Made by a program: the position numbers and the translations under genes. Source: Thalassobaculum sp965228445 (GTDB lineage Bacteria > Pseudomonadota > Alphaproteobacteria > Thalassobaculales > Thalassobaculaceae). From it: 64,000 nt of DNA. The notes beneath the pieces are model-generated. The model had not been told where the DNA came from, did no database searches, and saw nothing but the letters and a program-made list of their open reading frames with translations. The stretch covers positions 4,154,001 through 4,218,000 of the forward strand of contig OZ245813.1 of the NCBI GenBank assembly GCA_965228445.1, written 5' to 3'. Positions within the stretch are counted from its first letter, which is position 1. Every line of letters starts with the position of its first letter. Shown here piece after piece: positions 1-8,944 of this stretch.

Positions 1-926
1 GCGGCCAGGGATTCGGCTTCCTTGTCCGAGGCGTTCTCCGACAGGGTGTAGACCGACAGGCCGCGCAGGGAGCCGTCCTTGATCGAATCCGCGTGCAGCG
101 AGACGAACAGGTCGGCATCGACCCGCCGGGCGATGGCGATCCGCTCGCGCAGACGGATGAAGCTGTCGCCGTCGCGCGTCAGGACCGCCTTGTACCGGCC
201 GGTCTCCTCCAGCGCGGCCTTGAGCGCCTGGGCGGCGGCCAGCACGATGTTCTTCTCGTAGACGCCGTTCTCGCCGATCGCCCCCGGATCGACGCCGCCA
301 TGGCCGGCATCGATCACGATGGTCATGCGGTCGTCGGATTTCGGCAGCGGGGCCGGGGCGGCCGGTGGCGGCGAGACCCGCGGCGCGCTGAGCGCCACAT
401 GGCGCTGGATCGAGGCGTCGGACTCCTCCAGGAACACGTCCCGGCTGGCCACGGCCAGGTCGATCACCAGGCGGTACTGCTGGTCGCCGGAGGGTGGCAG
501 GACGAAGGCCGATTTCACCTGCACCGGGCTGCCGGCGTCGATCACCACGCGGGAGGTGCCCGGCCGGAACTGGCCGTAGCGCCAGCCGGCGATCGGGCCG
601 ACGGCGCGGGACGCGGCGCTTTCCGGCAGGCGGAACGACACCTCCGGCACGTCGAGCACGACCCGGTAGGGATCCGGCAGCAGGAAGATCGAAAAATCGA
701 CCTTCTGGTCCAGATCGAACACGATGCGGACCTTGTCGGGGTGATTGCCGATGCGCAGGTTGGAGATCACCGGAACGCCGGCCGCCTCGACCGGAGGCAC
801 GGCGACGAGCGTGGCCAGCATCAGCAGGGCAAGACACAGGACGGCCTTGATCCGGCGGCTGAGGGCCGGGATCCGGGAAACCCAAGAGTCGAGCGGCATG
901 GCTGAACGGACCGCGCGGCGCGTCAT
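1..926 (-). CDS. N-acetylmuramoyl-L-alanine amidase, AmiC type (3' end outside window)
   Basis: This periplasmic zinc amidase cleaves the amide bond between MurNAc and the stem peptide during cell separation. Visible in order are a hydrophobic export signal (about residues 25-48), a beta-rich AMIN domain (about 50-150) and an Amidase_3 domain starting near residue 201 with TIVIDAGHGG (zinc His), VYEKN (zinc Glu) and FVSLHADS (second His). The frame runs off the left edge, so the C-terminus is missing. ATG codons at 926 and 899 are in frame; the upstream one adds an Arg-rich n-region typical of a signal peptide and is preferred. The gene is divergent from rne. Domain assignment is firm; the choice of amiC over amiA or amiB names is not. 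Confidence 0.9.
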   Translation of the reverse strand, partial: MTRRAVRSAMPLDSWVSRIPALSRRIKAVLCLALLMLATLVAVPPVEAAGVPVISNLRIGNHPDKVRIVFDLDQKVDFSIFLLPDPYRVVLDVPEVSFRLPESAASRAVGPIAGWRYGQFRPGTSRVVIDAGSPVQVKSAFVLPPSGDQQYRLVIDLAVASRDVFLEESDASIQRHVALSAPRVSPPPAAPAPLPKSDDRMTIVIDAGHGGVDPGAIGENGVYEKNIVLAAAQALKAALEETGRYKAVLTRDGDSFIRLRERIAIARRVDADLFVSLHADSIKDGSLRGLSVYTLSENASDKEAESLA

Positions 927-1542
927 TCCCTGTCCCCGAACCGGTTGCACGATGCCGGACTTTAACGTGGGCGGACGCTAAAGGCAATATTTACGATTGA
1001 TATCATAATGCTATGCGGTGGAATTGCAGTTCAGCCTGAATTGTTCCCGCTCTGTTGCCCTTCGATGACACCGACGCGAATCCTGCTGAAGTTTTGGATT
1101 GTTAGTAGGCGCATGGAACAGTATGGTGCATTCGTCCTCGAAGACCGTGTGCGGGTACGTGCGCGCCGTTATCGGCCAAAGGGTTACGGGGATACGCGAG
1201 ACTTTTACCGATTTCGAGCCGGGACGAATCGTAGTTTCCGGCTCCGCGCAGGACCGACCGACGTGAGACCTGCAAACTGGAACAGTTCGGCGACGGCGAC
1301 CTCCGAGTCGCCCGCGGCAACCGGAGTCCTTCCTGCCCACGGGGCGCGGGGGATGCCTGGAGTCGTGACCGATTCCGCCGCACTCCGTTCCAGCGACTGC
1401 ATCCGGCGTGCCGAGGGTACGCCGACGCCACAATCCGCGCCGCCACAATCCGCGCCTGGGCCGACGCTTTTCCGCGTCGCCGACAGCGCGGGGCCGCAGC
1501 CATGCCTGCGGTCGTCGCGGCGCGACACGGAGTTACCAGCAC
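927..1542. other. Divergent intergenic region and long rne leader
   Basis: This 616-base stretch has no convincing gene. Its left part (about 960-1130) is A/T-richer than the surroundings and should hold the promoters of the amidase (leftward) and rne (rightward). The best rightward candidate is described separately at 1099-1127. From there about 410 bases of leader precede the rne ATG. Open frames crossing it lack family resemblance and are treated as chance. Confidence 0.5.
1099..1127 (+). promoter_or_regulatory. Putative sigma-70 promoter of rne
   Basis: TTGTTA at 1099-1104 and TATGGT at 1122-1127 are separated by 17 bases. If used, transcription would start near 1134 and leave a leader of roughly 410 nt. 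In Escherichia coli a long rne 5' UTR mediates feedback by RNase E; an analogous role here is inference. Confidence 0.4.
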
Positions 1543-4374
1543 ATGACCAAGCGTATGCTCATCGATGCCACCCACCCGGAAGAGACCCGGGTCGTGGTGG
1601 TCGACGGGAACAAGCTCGACGACTTCGACTTCGAGACCGCAGCCAAAAAGCAGCTTAAGGGGAACATCTACCTCGCCCGGGTCACCCGGGTTGAGCCGTC
1701 CCTGCAGGCCGCCTTCGTCGAATACGGCGGAAACCGCCACGGCTTCCTGGCCTTCTCCGAAGTTCATCCCGACTACTACCGGATCCCGATCGAGGATCGC
1801 GAGGCGCTGCTCCGCGAGGAGCAGGCCGAGGCGATGGCCGACGAGGAGGATGACGAGGCCGAAGAGGTCGTCGGCGAGGAGGAGGCATCCGCCGCCGAAG
1901 AGGAGGCCTCCGAGGCCGGGGACGACGAGTCCGGTGACGAGGACGGCGACGAGGCGCCGGCCCGGGCCGCCGATGTCAGCGTCCAGACCAAGAAGAGCGC
2001 GAAGCCCGAGACCGTCGGCGGCGACGCGATGGAAGAGGTACGCCGCCGGCGCAAGCCCTCCAACCGCCGCTACAAGATCCAGGAGGTCGTCGCCCGGCGC
2101 CAGATCATGCTGGTGCAGGTCGTCAAGGAGGAGCGCGGCAACAAGGGTGCCGCCCTCACCACCTACCTGTCCCTGGCCGGCCGCTACTGCGTGCTGATGC
2201 CGAATACCGCCCGCGGCGGTGGCGTCAGCCGCAAGATCACCCATGTGGGCGACCGCAAGCGGCTGAAGCAGATCGTCGAGGGCCTGGACGTGCCGGAAGG
2301 CATGGCGGTCATCGTCCGCACCGCCGGCTCGCAGCGCACCAAGGCCGAGATCAAGCGCGACTACGAATACCTGCTGCGCCTGTGGGACGAGATTCGTCAG
2401 ACCACGCTGGACAGCACCGCGCCCTGCCTGATCTACGAGGAAGCCAACCTCATCAAGCGTTCGATCCGCGACCTGTACACGCGCGATCTGGACGAGGTCC
2501 TGGTCGACGGCGATGACGGCTACCGGATCGCCAAGGACTTCATGAAGACCCTGATCCCGAGCCATGCGAAGCGGGTGAAGCGCTACAAGGACACCCACGT
2601 GCCGCTGCTCCACCGCTTCCAGGTGGAAAGCCAGCTCGACGCAATCCACAGCCCGGTGGTGGAGCTGAAGTCCGGCGGCTACATCGTGATGAACCAGACC
2701 GAGGCGCTGGTCGCGATCGACGTGAACTCGGGCCGCTCCACCTCGGAGCGGAACATCGAGGAGACGGCGCTCAAGACCAACCTGGAGGCCGCCGACGAGG
2801 TGGCCCGCCAGCTCCGCCTGCGCGACCTCGCCGGCCTGGTGGTGATCGACTTCATCGACATGGAGGAATCGCGCAACCAGCATGCGGTCGAGCGCCGCAT
2901 GAAGGAGGCGATGAAATCCGACCGGGCGCGCATACAGATCGGCCGGATCAGCCATTTCGGGCTGATGGAGCTGTCCCGCCAGCGGCTGCGGCCGTCCCTG
3001 GTGGAAGCCAGCACCCAGGTCTGCCCGCACTGTAAGGGCTCCGGGTATATCCGCTCGATCGACAGCACCGCGCTGCACATCCTGCGGGTCATCGAGGAGG
3101 AGGGGCTGCGCAACCGTGCGGCCGAGATCGCCGTCCACGTGCCGGCCCAGGTCGCCCTCTACATCCTCAACCAGAAGCGCGACCGTCTCGCCGAGATCGA
3201 GCTGCGCTACGGCACCCGCGTGATCCTGGAGCAGGACGACAGCCTGGTGCCGCCGGATCACCGGCTGGAGCGTCTGCGGCCGAAGACCGCCGAGGAGCGG
3301 GCCGCCTTCCAGACCGCGATCGCGGCGAGCTCCGCCGGGGCCGCCGAGCCGGACGAGGACGACAGCGACCTCATCGAGGACGATGAGGACGAGATCGAGG
3401 AGGCCGAGGCCCGCGAGGAGCAGGATGAGCGCCGGGGGCGCGGCCGCTCCCGCCGCCGCCGCCGGGGCGGACGCCGCCGGTCGGAGGATCGCGCCGAGGA
3501 CGATCAGGAGACCAAGGACAAGGACGGTGACGACGCCGAGGCGGATGCCGATGGCGAGGACACCGCCGCCGAGGACGATGAGCGGAGCGACGATGACGAC
3601 GAGGATGGCCGCAAGCGCCGCCGCCGGGGCCGCCGCGGCGGTCGCCGCCGGTCCCGCCGCCGTCGCGACGGCGAGGAGGGCTCGGAGGACGCCGGCGAGG
3701 GTGCCGAGACCGGTGACGACGAGTCGGGCGAGGATTCCTCCGGCGAGGAGTCGGCGGACGAGTCCGGTCGGGACGATCGCGGGGAGACCGTTCCGGCGGT
3801 TGCCGCCGATGCCGCCCAGGCTGAGGCCGTCGTGACCGAGGAGGTGGCTGCCGAAGAGGTCGTGGCTGAGGCGGTGACGGTCGAGGAGCCGGCTGCCGCC
3901 AACGACGCCGCTCCCCAGGCAGAGGCGCCGGCCGAGGAGACCGTCTCCGAGCAGGCGGCGGCCCCCGAGGAGAAGGCCCCCGAGGAGAAGGCCGAAGAGG
4001 AGAAGCCGGCGAAGAAGCCGGCGGCCAAGCGCCCGCGCCGTCGCCGCAAGAAGGACGAGGAGGCCGATGCCGTCGAGGCGCCGGCAGCCGATGCGTCCGC
4101 CGCCGAGCCCACTGCGGAAGCCGCGGCACCGGTGACCGAGGAGGTCGCCCCGGCTGCGGCCGCCGCCGACGTGGAGGCCCCGGCCCCCGTCGAGGAGCCG
4201 GAAACGGCGCATGAGGGTGCGATCAGCGGCGAGCTGGGCGAGGACCTGACTACCGCGGCCGATCCGGTCGAGGAGGCCGTCCCGGTCCCGCAGAACCTCA
4301 GCTCGGTACCGATCGAGGTCCAGACCCTGGATAAGCCGGTCGAGAAGCCGCGCAAGGGGTGGTGGCGCCGCTGA
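1543..4374 (+). CDS. rne: Ribonuclease E (Rne/Rng family)
   Basis: This is the essential endoribonuclease of the RNA degradosome, active in mRNA decay and rRNA/tRNA processing. The protein is 943 aa. The S1 domain (about 35-170) is interrupted by a strongly acidic insertion at about residues 85-160. Catalytic Asp393 (in AIDVNSG) and Asp436 (in VIDFIDM) have the same 43-residue spacing as E. coli D303/D346. The Zn-link motif CPHC is at 494-497, again at the E. coli distance. Beyond about residue 590 the protein is disordered, alternating Glu/Asp-rich and Arg-rich blocks, as expected for an RNA-binding and degradosome scaffold. An acidic S1 insertion is known in alphaproteobacterial RNase E. 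The start ATG has a GGAG about ten bases upstream, and a clear terminator follows. Confidence 0.97.
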   Translation: MTKRMLIDATHPEETRVVVVDGNKLDDFDFETAAKKQLKGNIYLARVTRVEPSLQAAFVEYGGNRHGFLAFSEVHPDYYRIPIEDREALLREEQAEAMADEEDDEAEEVVGEEEASAAEEEASEAGDDESGDEDGDEAPARAADVSVQTKKSAKPETVGGDAMEEVRRRRKPSNRRYKIQEVVARRQIMLVQVVKEERGNKGAALTTYLSLAGRYCVLMPNTARGGGVSRKITHVGDRKRLKQIVEGLDVPEGMAVIVRTAGSQRTKAEIKRDYEYLLRLWDEIRQTTLDSTAPCLIYEEANLIKRSIRDLYTRDLDEVLVDGDDGYRIAKDFMKTLIPSHAKRVKRYKDTHVPLLHRFQVESQLDAIHSPVVELKSGGYIVMNQTEALVAIDVNSGRSTSERNIEETALKTNLEAADEVARQLRLRDLAGLVVIDFIDMEESRNQHAVERRMKEAMKSDRARIQIGRISHFGLMELSRQRLRPSLVEASTQVCPHCKGSGYIRSIDSTALHILRVIEEEGLRNRAAEIAVHVPAQVALYILNQKRDRLAEIELRYGTRVILEQDDSLVPPDHRLERLRPKTAEERAAFQTAIAASSAGAAEPDEDDSDLIEDDEDEIEEAEAREEQDERRGRGRSRRRRRGGRRRSEDRAEDDQETKDKDGDDAEADADGEDTAAEDDERSDDDDEDGRKRRRRGRRGGRRRSRRRRDGEEGSEDAGEGAETGDDESGEDSSGEESADESGRDDRGETVPAVAADAAQAEAVVTEEVAAEEVVAEAVTVEEPAAANDAAPQAEAPAEETVSEQAAAPEEKAPEEKAEEEKPAKKPAAKRPRRRRKKDEEADAVEAPAADASAAEPTAEAAAPVTEEVAPAAAAADVEAPAPVEEPETAHEGAISGELGEDLTTAADPVEEAVPVPQNLSSVPIEVQTLDKPVEKPRKGWWRR

Positions 4375-4400
4375 GGCTCACGGTCATACAGACACACAAG

Positions 4401-4430
4401 CAGGCGGCGCCCCCCAGCGCCGCCTGTTTT
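4401..4430 (+). terminator. Rho-independent terminator of rne
   Basis: A perfect 10-bp GC-rich stem (4401-4410 with 4417-4426, arm CAGGCGGCGC) closes a six-base loop and is followed by TTTT. It begins 27 bases after the rne stop codon. Confidence 0.88.
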
Positions 4431-4520
4431 GTTTCCGGGCTCCGAACGCCGCTATCTTGGACGGTCCCGGGGCTGATCCGAAGGCTACCCGGAGCTGGGC
4501 GGAAGGGGGCGGGGGCCTGT

Positions 4521-4628
4521 TCCTGAATTGCATCAGGATGACGGACGGGGATTGGATGAAGAGGGGCTTGGAGAATGGGAGCTGGAACGATCAAACAAGA
4601 TCATCCGTCGTCCTGACGAAAGTCAGGA
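4521..4628. repeat. Intergenic inverted-pair repeat, family C
   Basis: Two arms face each other. The left contains the hairpin TCCTGA/TCAGGA (4521-4538) followed by TGACGGA; the right has TCCGTCG followed by the hairpin TCCTGAC/GTCAGGA (4611-4628). The same core occurs at 37405-37512. It fills the gap between the convergent rne and aminotransferase genes, and nothing else was recognised in 4431-4685. Confidence 0.65.
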
Positions 4629-4685
4629 CCAAGCCGCTCCCCCGTCCCCCTGCGCGGATCTAGGCCCGAAACCGGCCGTGTTCCC

Positions 4686-5825
4686 CTACAGCCAGGCCTT
4701 CAGCCGCTTGCACGCTTCCGCCATGTCCTCGCTGGACCCGGCGAAGGAGAAGCGGATGCTGGCATGGCCGCGCGACGGGTCGAAATCGATCCCGGGGGTG
4801 CAGGCGATCCCGGTCTCGGCCAGGATCCGTCGACAGAACTCCACGCTGTCGTTCGTGTACTTGGCGACATTGGCGTAGATGTAGAACGCGCCGTCCGCCG
4901 GGGCGAGATCGTCCAGACCGGCCGCCGGCAGGTCGTTCAGCAGGATCTCCCGGTTGCGGGCGTAGCGGGCCACGTTCTCCTGCGCCTCCTCGATGCAGTC
5001 GAAGGCGGCGATCGCGCCGAACTGCGACAAGGTCGGGGCGGAGATGAAGAAGTTGGAGGCCAGCCGCTCCACCGGCCCGATCAGGTCCGGCGGCACCACC
5101 ATCCAGCCGATCCGCCAGCCGGTCATGGAGAAGTATTTCGAGAAGCTGTTGATCACCAGCGCGTCCGGATCGCTCTCCAGGGCGGAGACCGAGCGCTGGC
5201 CGAAATTGATCCCGTGATAGATCTCGTCGGAGATCAGCCGCACGTCGTTGCGACGGCACCAGTCGGTGATCGACCGCATGCCGTTCTCGCCGAGCATGGT
5301 GCCGGTCGGGTTCGACGGGCTGGCGACGATCACACCGTCCAGCGGGCCGGCCTTGTCGAGCCGCGCGACGGTGGGCTGGAACCGGTCGGCCGCCTCGGTC
5401 AGCAGGTCCACCACCTCGACGCCCAGCGCCTTCAGGATGTTGCGGTAGGCCGGATAGCCGGGGGAGGCGAGGGCGACCCGGGCGCCGTGCTCGAAGGCCG
5501 ACAGGAAGGCCAGGGTGAAGCCGCTGGACGATCCCGTGGTCACCGCGATCCGTTCGATCGGAACATCGACGCCGTACCAGTCGCGGTAATGGGCCGAGAT
5601 CCGCTCCCGCAGGGCCGGCATGCCGAGCGCAAGGGTGTAGCCGATCTTGTCGGTGTCCAGGGCGGCACGCGCCGCCGCCAGCACGCCCTTCGGCGCCGGG
5701 GTGGACGGCTGTCCGACCTCCAGATGCAGAACGTCGCCGCCGGCGGCCTCGCGCTCGGCGGCGGCCGACATGACCTGCATCACGATGAAAGGATCGACGT
5801 CTCCACGACGGGCTGGACGGGGCAT
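4686..5825 (-). CDS. Class I/II PLP-dependent aminotransferase
   Basis: This cytoplasmic fold-type I aminotransferase (379 aa) moves an amino group between an amino acid and a 2-oxo acid; the substrate cannot be read from sequence. The PLP lysine is in SFSKYFSMTGWRIGW. Other family marks are the glycine-rich TTGSSSG cofactor loop, the SPSNPTG segment and DEIYH containing the PLP-binding Asp/Tyr. Length is normal for the family. Its ATG lies two bases after the stop of the GGT-like gene on the same strand, so the two are probably co-transcribed. Related proteins are often annotated as aspartate or alanine aminotransferases, and I do not choose between them. Confidence 0.92.
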   Translation of the reverse strand: MPRPARRGDVDPFIVMQVMSAAAEREAAGGDVLHLEVGQPSTPAPKGVLAAARAALDTDKIGYTLALGMPALRERISAHYRDWYGVDVPIERIAVTTGSSSGFTLAFLSAFEHGARVALASPGYPAYRNILKALGVEVVDLLTEAADRFQPTVARLDKAGPLDGVIVASPSNPTGTMLGENGMRSITDWCRRNDVRLISDEIYHGINFGQRSVSALESDPDALVINSFSKYFSMTGWRIGWMVVPPDLIGPVERLASNFFISAPTLSQFGAIAAFDCIEEAQENVARYARNREILLNDLPAAGLDDLAPADGAFYIYANVAKYTNDSVEFCRRILAETGIACTPGIDFDPSRGHASIRFSFAGSSEDMAEACKRLKAWL

Positions 5826-5827
5826 CG

Positions 5828-7375
5828 CTAGCCTCCGAATTCGAAGAACATCAGGCCGGAACTGCGTGGATCCTTGGCCACGCCGCAGCGGATCTCGCGC
5901 CGGGGCAGACCCTCCACGCAGCGGAAGGCGCTGCCGGTCGCGATCGTGTCGGCCGGAGCTACCTGGTAGTTGCGCTGGCGCAGGGCGCCAACCACCGGCG
6001 CCGGCGTGTTCGGCTCGACGAAGACCGTGTTGATGCCACCCGCGTAGTGGCTGCGGGGCAGGGCGGGGACCTCCTGGATCGGGATCTCTCGCACCCAGTG
6101 GTCCAGCACGGTCTCCAGCATCGAGGAGATGGCCCGCCGTCCGCCGGCGCCGGAGGCCGCCATGTGGAATTGGCCGGTATTCTCGTTACCGACGATCAGC
6201 GCATAGGCGCCGGGTCCGTTCACCGTTTCGGCCCGCACCGGAGCCAGGAAGACGCCGAGGTTCGGGATCATTTTGCCGATACCGAAAGGCGCGCCGAGGC
6301 CGACCGCACAGCCGACGCCCAGGCCCCGGCTGTCGACGGCGAAGAACGAGGTGGCACCGGCGCGATGGCCGGAACTGGTACCGAGTGTCGCCGCGAGTTG
6401 CGGCTGCTGCGCGGTGTCGGCCAGGCGACCATCGGAGATCCGGGATACCGCCAGGTCCAGGGATTCCGGCCCGACCGGCGCATCGCTTGCCGCCAGAAGG
6501 GTGGCCTCACTGAGGGCGACGGCCATCAGATCGGCCCGGTCGCCGTCGTCGCCGGTGTCCCATTTGCCGCTCTTCAGAAGCATACCGAGGGCGCCCTGGG
6601 CCAGACGGAGATCCGCCTGGGTCGGCGCCGCGACCCCCCAGACATGGTTGTCGTATTCGATTTCGGTGACCGGGCTCCAGGTCGGCAGGGCGTCGCGCAG
6701 ACGGTCCGGATCGACGGCGTAGCCGGCCGCCGCGGCCCCGTCGATGAACGCCCGGCTGAGCGTCCCGGAATACAGGGTGCCGACCCCCTCGGACCGCAGA
6801 CGGGACAGGGTCGCCGACAAAGCGACCTGGGACAGCTCGGAGCCTTGGGGAAGCGGCCGGCCGCCCGGAAGGTAAAGCGCAGCGGCACCGGGATCGCCGG
6901 AAACAGCGGCACCGTCCGACGCCAGCTCCTGGGCGAAGGCGCGGCTGACCGGGGCGCCGAACCGGGCGATGCGCTCGGCCTGGATGATCAGCTCGCCCAA
7001 CGGCTTGGAGCCGTGGCGGGCATGCAGGGCGAACATGGCGCGCGGCGCCAGCGGCAGGGTGGTGGCGTTCAGCGCGTCGCTGGCCGGGCGCGGCAGGAAG
7101 TCCAGCCGCTGGACGGTCTTACTCTCCGGATCGTGCACCACGCAGGTCCCGCCTGCCGTCACGCCGACGGAGCTGGGCAGGGTCGCAGTCAGGGCGAAGA
7201 ACATGGTGACGGCGGCGTCCCCCGCCGAGCCGCCGTCCACCAGGACGTCGCGGGCCAGCAGGGCGGCACGCGGTTCCTCGGCGACGACGGTGCCGTAGAA
7301 GCCTTCGGTCAGGTCCACCGTGTCGGAACCGCATCCGCTCAGCAGCCCGCCGGCCACCAGCAGGCCGAGGCCCAT
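5828..7375 (-). CDS. Gamma-glutamyltranspeptidase-like lipoprotein
   Basis: From the ATG at 7375 the protein is 515 aa and begins with a short lipoprotein signal ending in LLSGC, so it is probably lipid-anchored and periplasmic. The body resembles GGT: an N-terminal GFYGTVVAEEPRAALLARDVLVDGGSAGDAA segment in pieces, SVGVTAGGTCVVHD, and a region GATSFFAVDSRG corresponding to the start of the GGT small subunit. In active enzymes that segment begins with the nucleophile in a TTH or TTG motif; here the first position reads as Ala341, followed by Thr342. It may therefore be inactive or use a shifted residue. No in-frame alternative start with a positively charged n-region was found between the ATG and the divergent M48 gene. 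Confidence 0.75.
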   Translation of the reverse strand: MGLGLLVAGGLLSGCGSDTVDLTEGFYGTVVAEEPRAALLARDVLVDGGSAGDAAVTMFFALTATLPSSVGVTAGGTCVVHDPESKTVQRLDFLPRPASDALNATTLPLAPRAMFALHARHGSKPLGELIIQAERIARFGAPVSRAFAQELASDGAAVSGDPGAAALYLPGGRPLPQGSELSQVALSATLSRLRSEGVGTLYSGTLSRAFIDGAAAAGYAVDPDRLRDALPTWSPVTEIEYDNHVWGVAAPTQADLRLAQGALGMLLKSGKWDTGDDGDRADLMAVALSEATLLAASDAPVGPESLDLAVSRISDGRLADTAQQPQLAATLGTSSGHRAGATSFFAVDSRGLGVGCAVGLGAPFGIGKMIPNLGVFLAPVRAETVNGPGAYALIVGNENTGQFHMAASGAGGRRAISSMLETVLDHWVREIPIQEVPALPRSHYAGGINTVFVEPNTPAPVVGALRQRNYQVAPADTIATGSAFRCVEGLPRREIRCGVAKDPRSSGLMFFEFGG

Positions 7376-7475
7376 CCGGCGGACGGAACGCGATCGGTTT
7401 TGCGTTCGCCTTTCCCGATCCCCATCTGATCGGTAGTGTGTGTTGGGGCGGGATTCAACGGGATTGGGCGCTGGC

Positions 7476-8852
7476 GTGAAGCGAATCATCTTTGGACCGG
7501 GGCGGTGGATACTGGCGGCAGCGACCGCCGCGCTCATGGTTCTGTCTCTGGCCTCGGGCGCGCATGCGCAGAAGCGCAGCCTCATCCGGGACGCTGAAAT
7601 CGAAGCTACCATCCGTGATCTGGCCACGCCACTTTTCCAAGCCGCCGGCGTGAATCCGGAAGCGGTCTCGATCTATCTGATCAACGACGACCAGCTGAAC
7701 GCCTTCGTCGCCGGCGGGCAGAACATGTTCCTCAATACCGGCCTGCTGATGGCCATGCGCTCGCCGCTGGAACTGATCGGCGTCGTCGCGCACGAGACCG
7801 GGCATATCGCCGGCGGCCACCTGGCCAGGACGTCCGATGCGATCGCGTCGGCGTCGAACGCCGCGCTGCTGTCGGCGATCGTCGGCATCGCGACCGCCGT
7901 GGCCACGGGCCGCGGCGACGCCGGGGCGGCCATCGCCATCGGCGGTCAGTCGGCGGCGGTCGGCACCTTCCTGCAGTACAGCCGGGCCCAGGAATCCGCG
8001 GCCGACCAGGCGGCGCTCAGCTATCTCGACGCCACCCAGCAGTCGGCCCGCGGCCTCGCCCGGTTCTTCGAGGAACTGGCGGCGCAGGAACTGCTGTCGG
8101 CGTCCCGCCAGTCGCCCTACATGTCCACCCACCCCTTCACCCGCGACCGGCTGAACACGGTCGAGGCGCATGTGGCGAAGTCGAAATTCTCCGACCAGCA
8201 GGCGTCGCCCGATCAGGTCGCCCGGTTCAACCGGGTCGTGGCCAAGCTGCACGGCTTCATCCGCTCGCCCTCGCAGACCTTCCGCAAGTACCCGGAGACC
8301 GATACCAGCCTGCCGGCGCGGCTGGCGCGGGCGATCGCGTATCGCGAGGTGCCGGACTATCCCAAGGCCATCGCCCTGACCCGGGAGATGATCGTCGACG
8401 ATCCCAACGACCCGTATCTGCATGAGCTCGAGGGCCAGCTTCTGTTCGAGAGCGGGCAGATCGACGCCGCGGTGGCGCCGATGGAGAAGGCGCACCAGCT
8501 GGCTCCCCAGGCCGGCCTGATCGAGGCGTCGCTGGCCCAGGTCCTGCTGGCCCGCAACGACCCGGCCTCCGATCAGAAGGCGCTGAACCACCTGCAGACC
8601 GCCAAGCGCACCGAAGGCGACTGGCCGTTCCTGTGGCGCCAGCTCGCCACCGCCCAGGGCCGCCTCGGCGATATCGGCCAGGCGGCCCTGTCGCTGGCCG
8701 AGGAGGCGGTGCGCCAGAGCAAGTGGGAGAACGCCGAGACCCAGGCCAAGCGCGCCCAGAGCATGCTGCAGGCCGGCAACCCGGCCATGCTGCGCGCGCT
8801 CGACATCGAGGAGCTCGCCAAGCGCGAGCGGGCGGCACAGCGCAAGAAATGA
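7476..8852 (+). CDS. M48-family metalloprotease with TPR tail (BepA-like)
   Basis: This is a secreted zinc metallopeptidase of 458 aa. The GTG at 7476 gives an ideal Sec signal (VKRIIF, hydrophobic core, then GAHAQ); an in-frame ATG at 7440 would add 12 residues. The catalytic motif HETGH starts at residue 106, followed by GGHLAR, and the third zinc ligand Glu lies in SRAQESAADQ. The C-terminal half consists of TPR-like helical repeats. This architecture matches BepA/YfgC, a periplasmic protease and chaperone for outer-membrane protein assembly, so a similar role in envelope quality control is likely. The DsbA-like gene downstream on the same strand fits a periplasmic protein-folding context. 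Confidence 0.92.
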   Translation: MKRIIFGPGRWILAAATAALMVLSLASGAHAQKRSLIRDAEIEATIRDLATPLFQAAGVNPEAVSIYLINDDQLNAFVAGGQNMFLNTGLLMAMRSPLELIGVVAHETGHIAGGHLARTSDAIASASNAALLSAIVGIATAVATGRGDAGAAIAIGGQSAAVGTFLQYSRAQESAADQAALSYLDATQQSARGLARFFEELAAQELLSASRQSPYMSTHPFTRDRLNTVEAHVAKSKFSDQQASPDQVARFNRVVAKLHGFIRSPSQTFRKYPETDTSLPARLARAIAYREVPDYPKAIALTREMIVDDPNDPYLHELEGQLLFESGQIDAAVAPMEKAHQLAPQAGLIEASLAQVLLARNDPASDQKALNHLQTAKRTEGDWPFLWRQLATAQGRLGDIGQAALSLAEEAVRQSKWENAETQAKRAQSMLQAGNPAMLRALDIEELAKRERAAQRKK

Positions 8853-8944
8853 CGTCACCGTGATCCGGCGCGAGCGGCCGGGGCTGTGGACGTGCCGGAG
8901 CGGCTGGGACAGGATGGCGCCGCTGTCATTCTCCGGAGTTCCCG

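Noticed and set aside
1102..4212. A very long antisense open frame (about 1036 residues) opposite rne
   Set aside because: It is the reverse-strand shadow of a repetitive high-GC gene. The sense frame has all RNase E motifs; the antisense product is Gly/Leu/Arg-rich without any domain.
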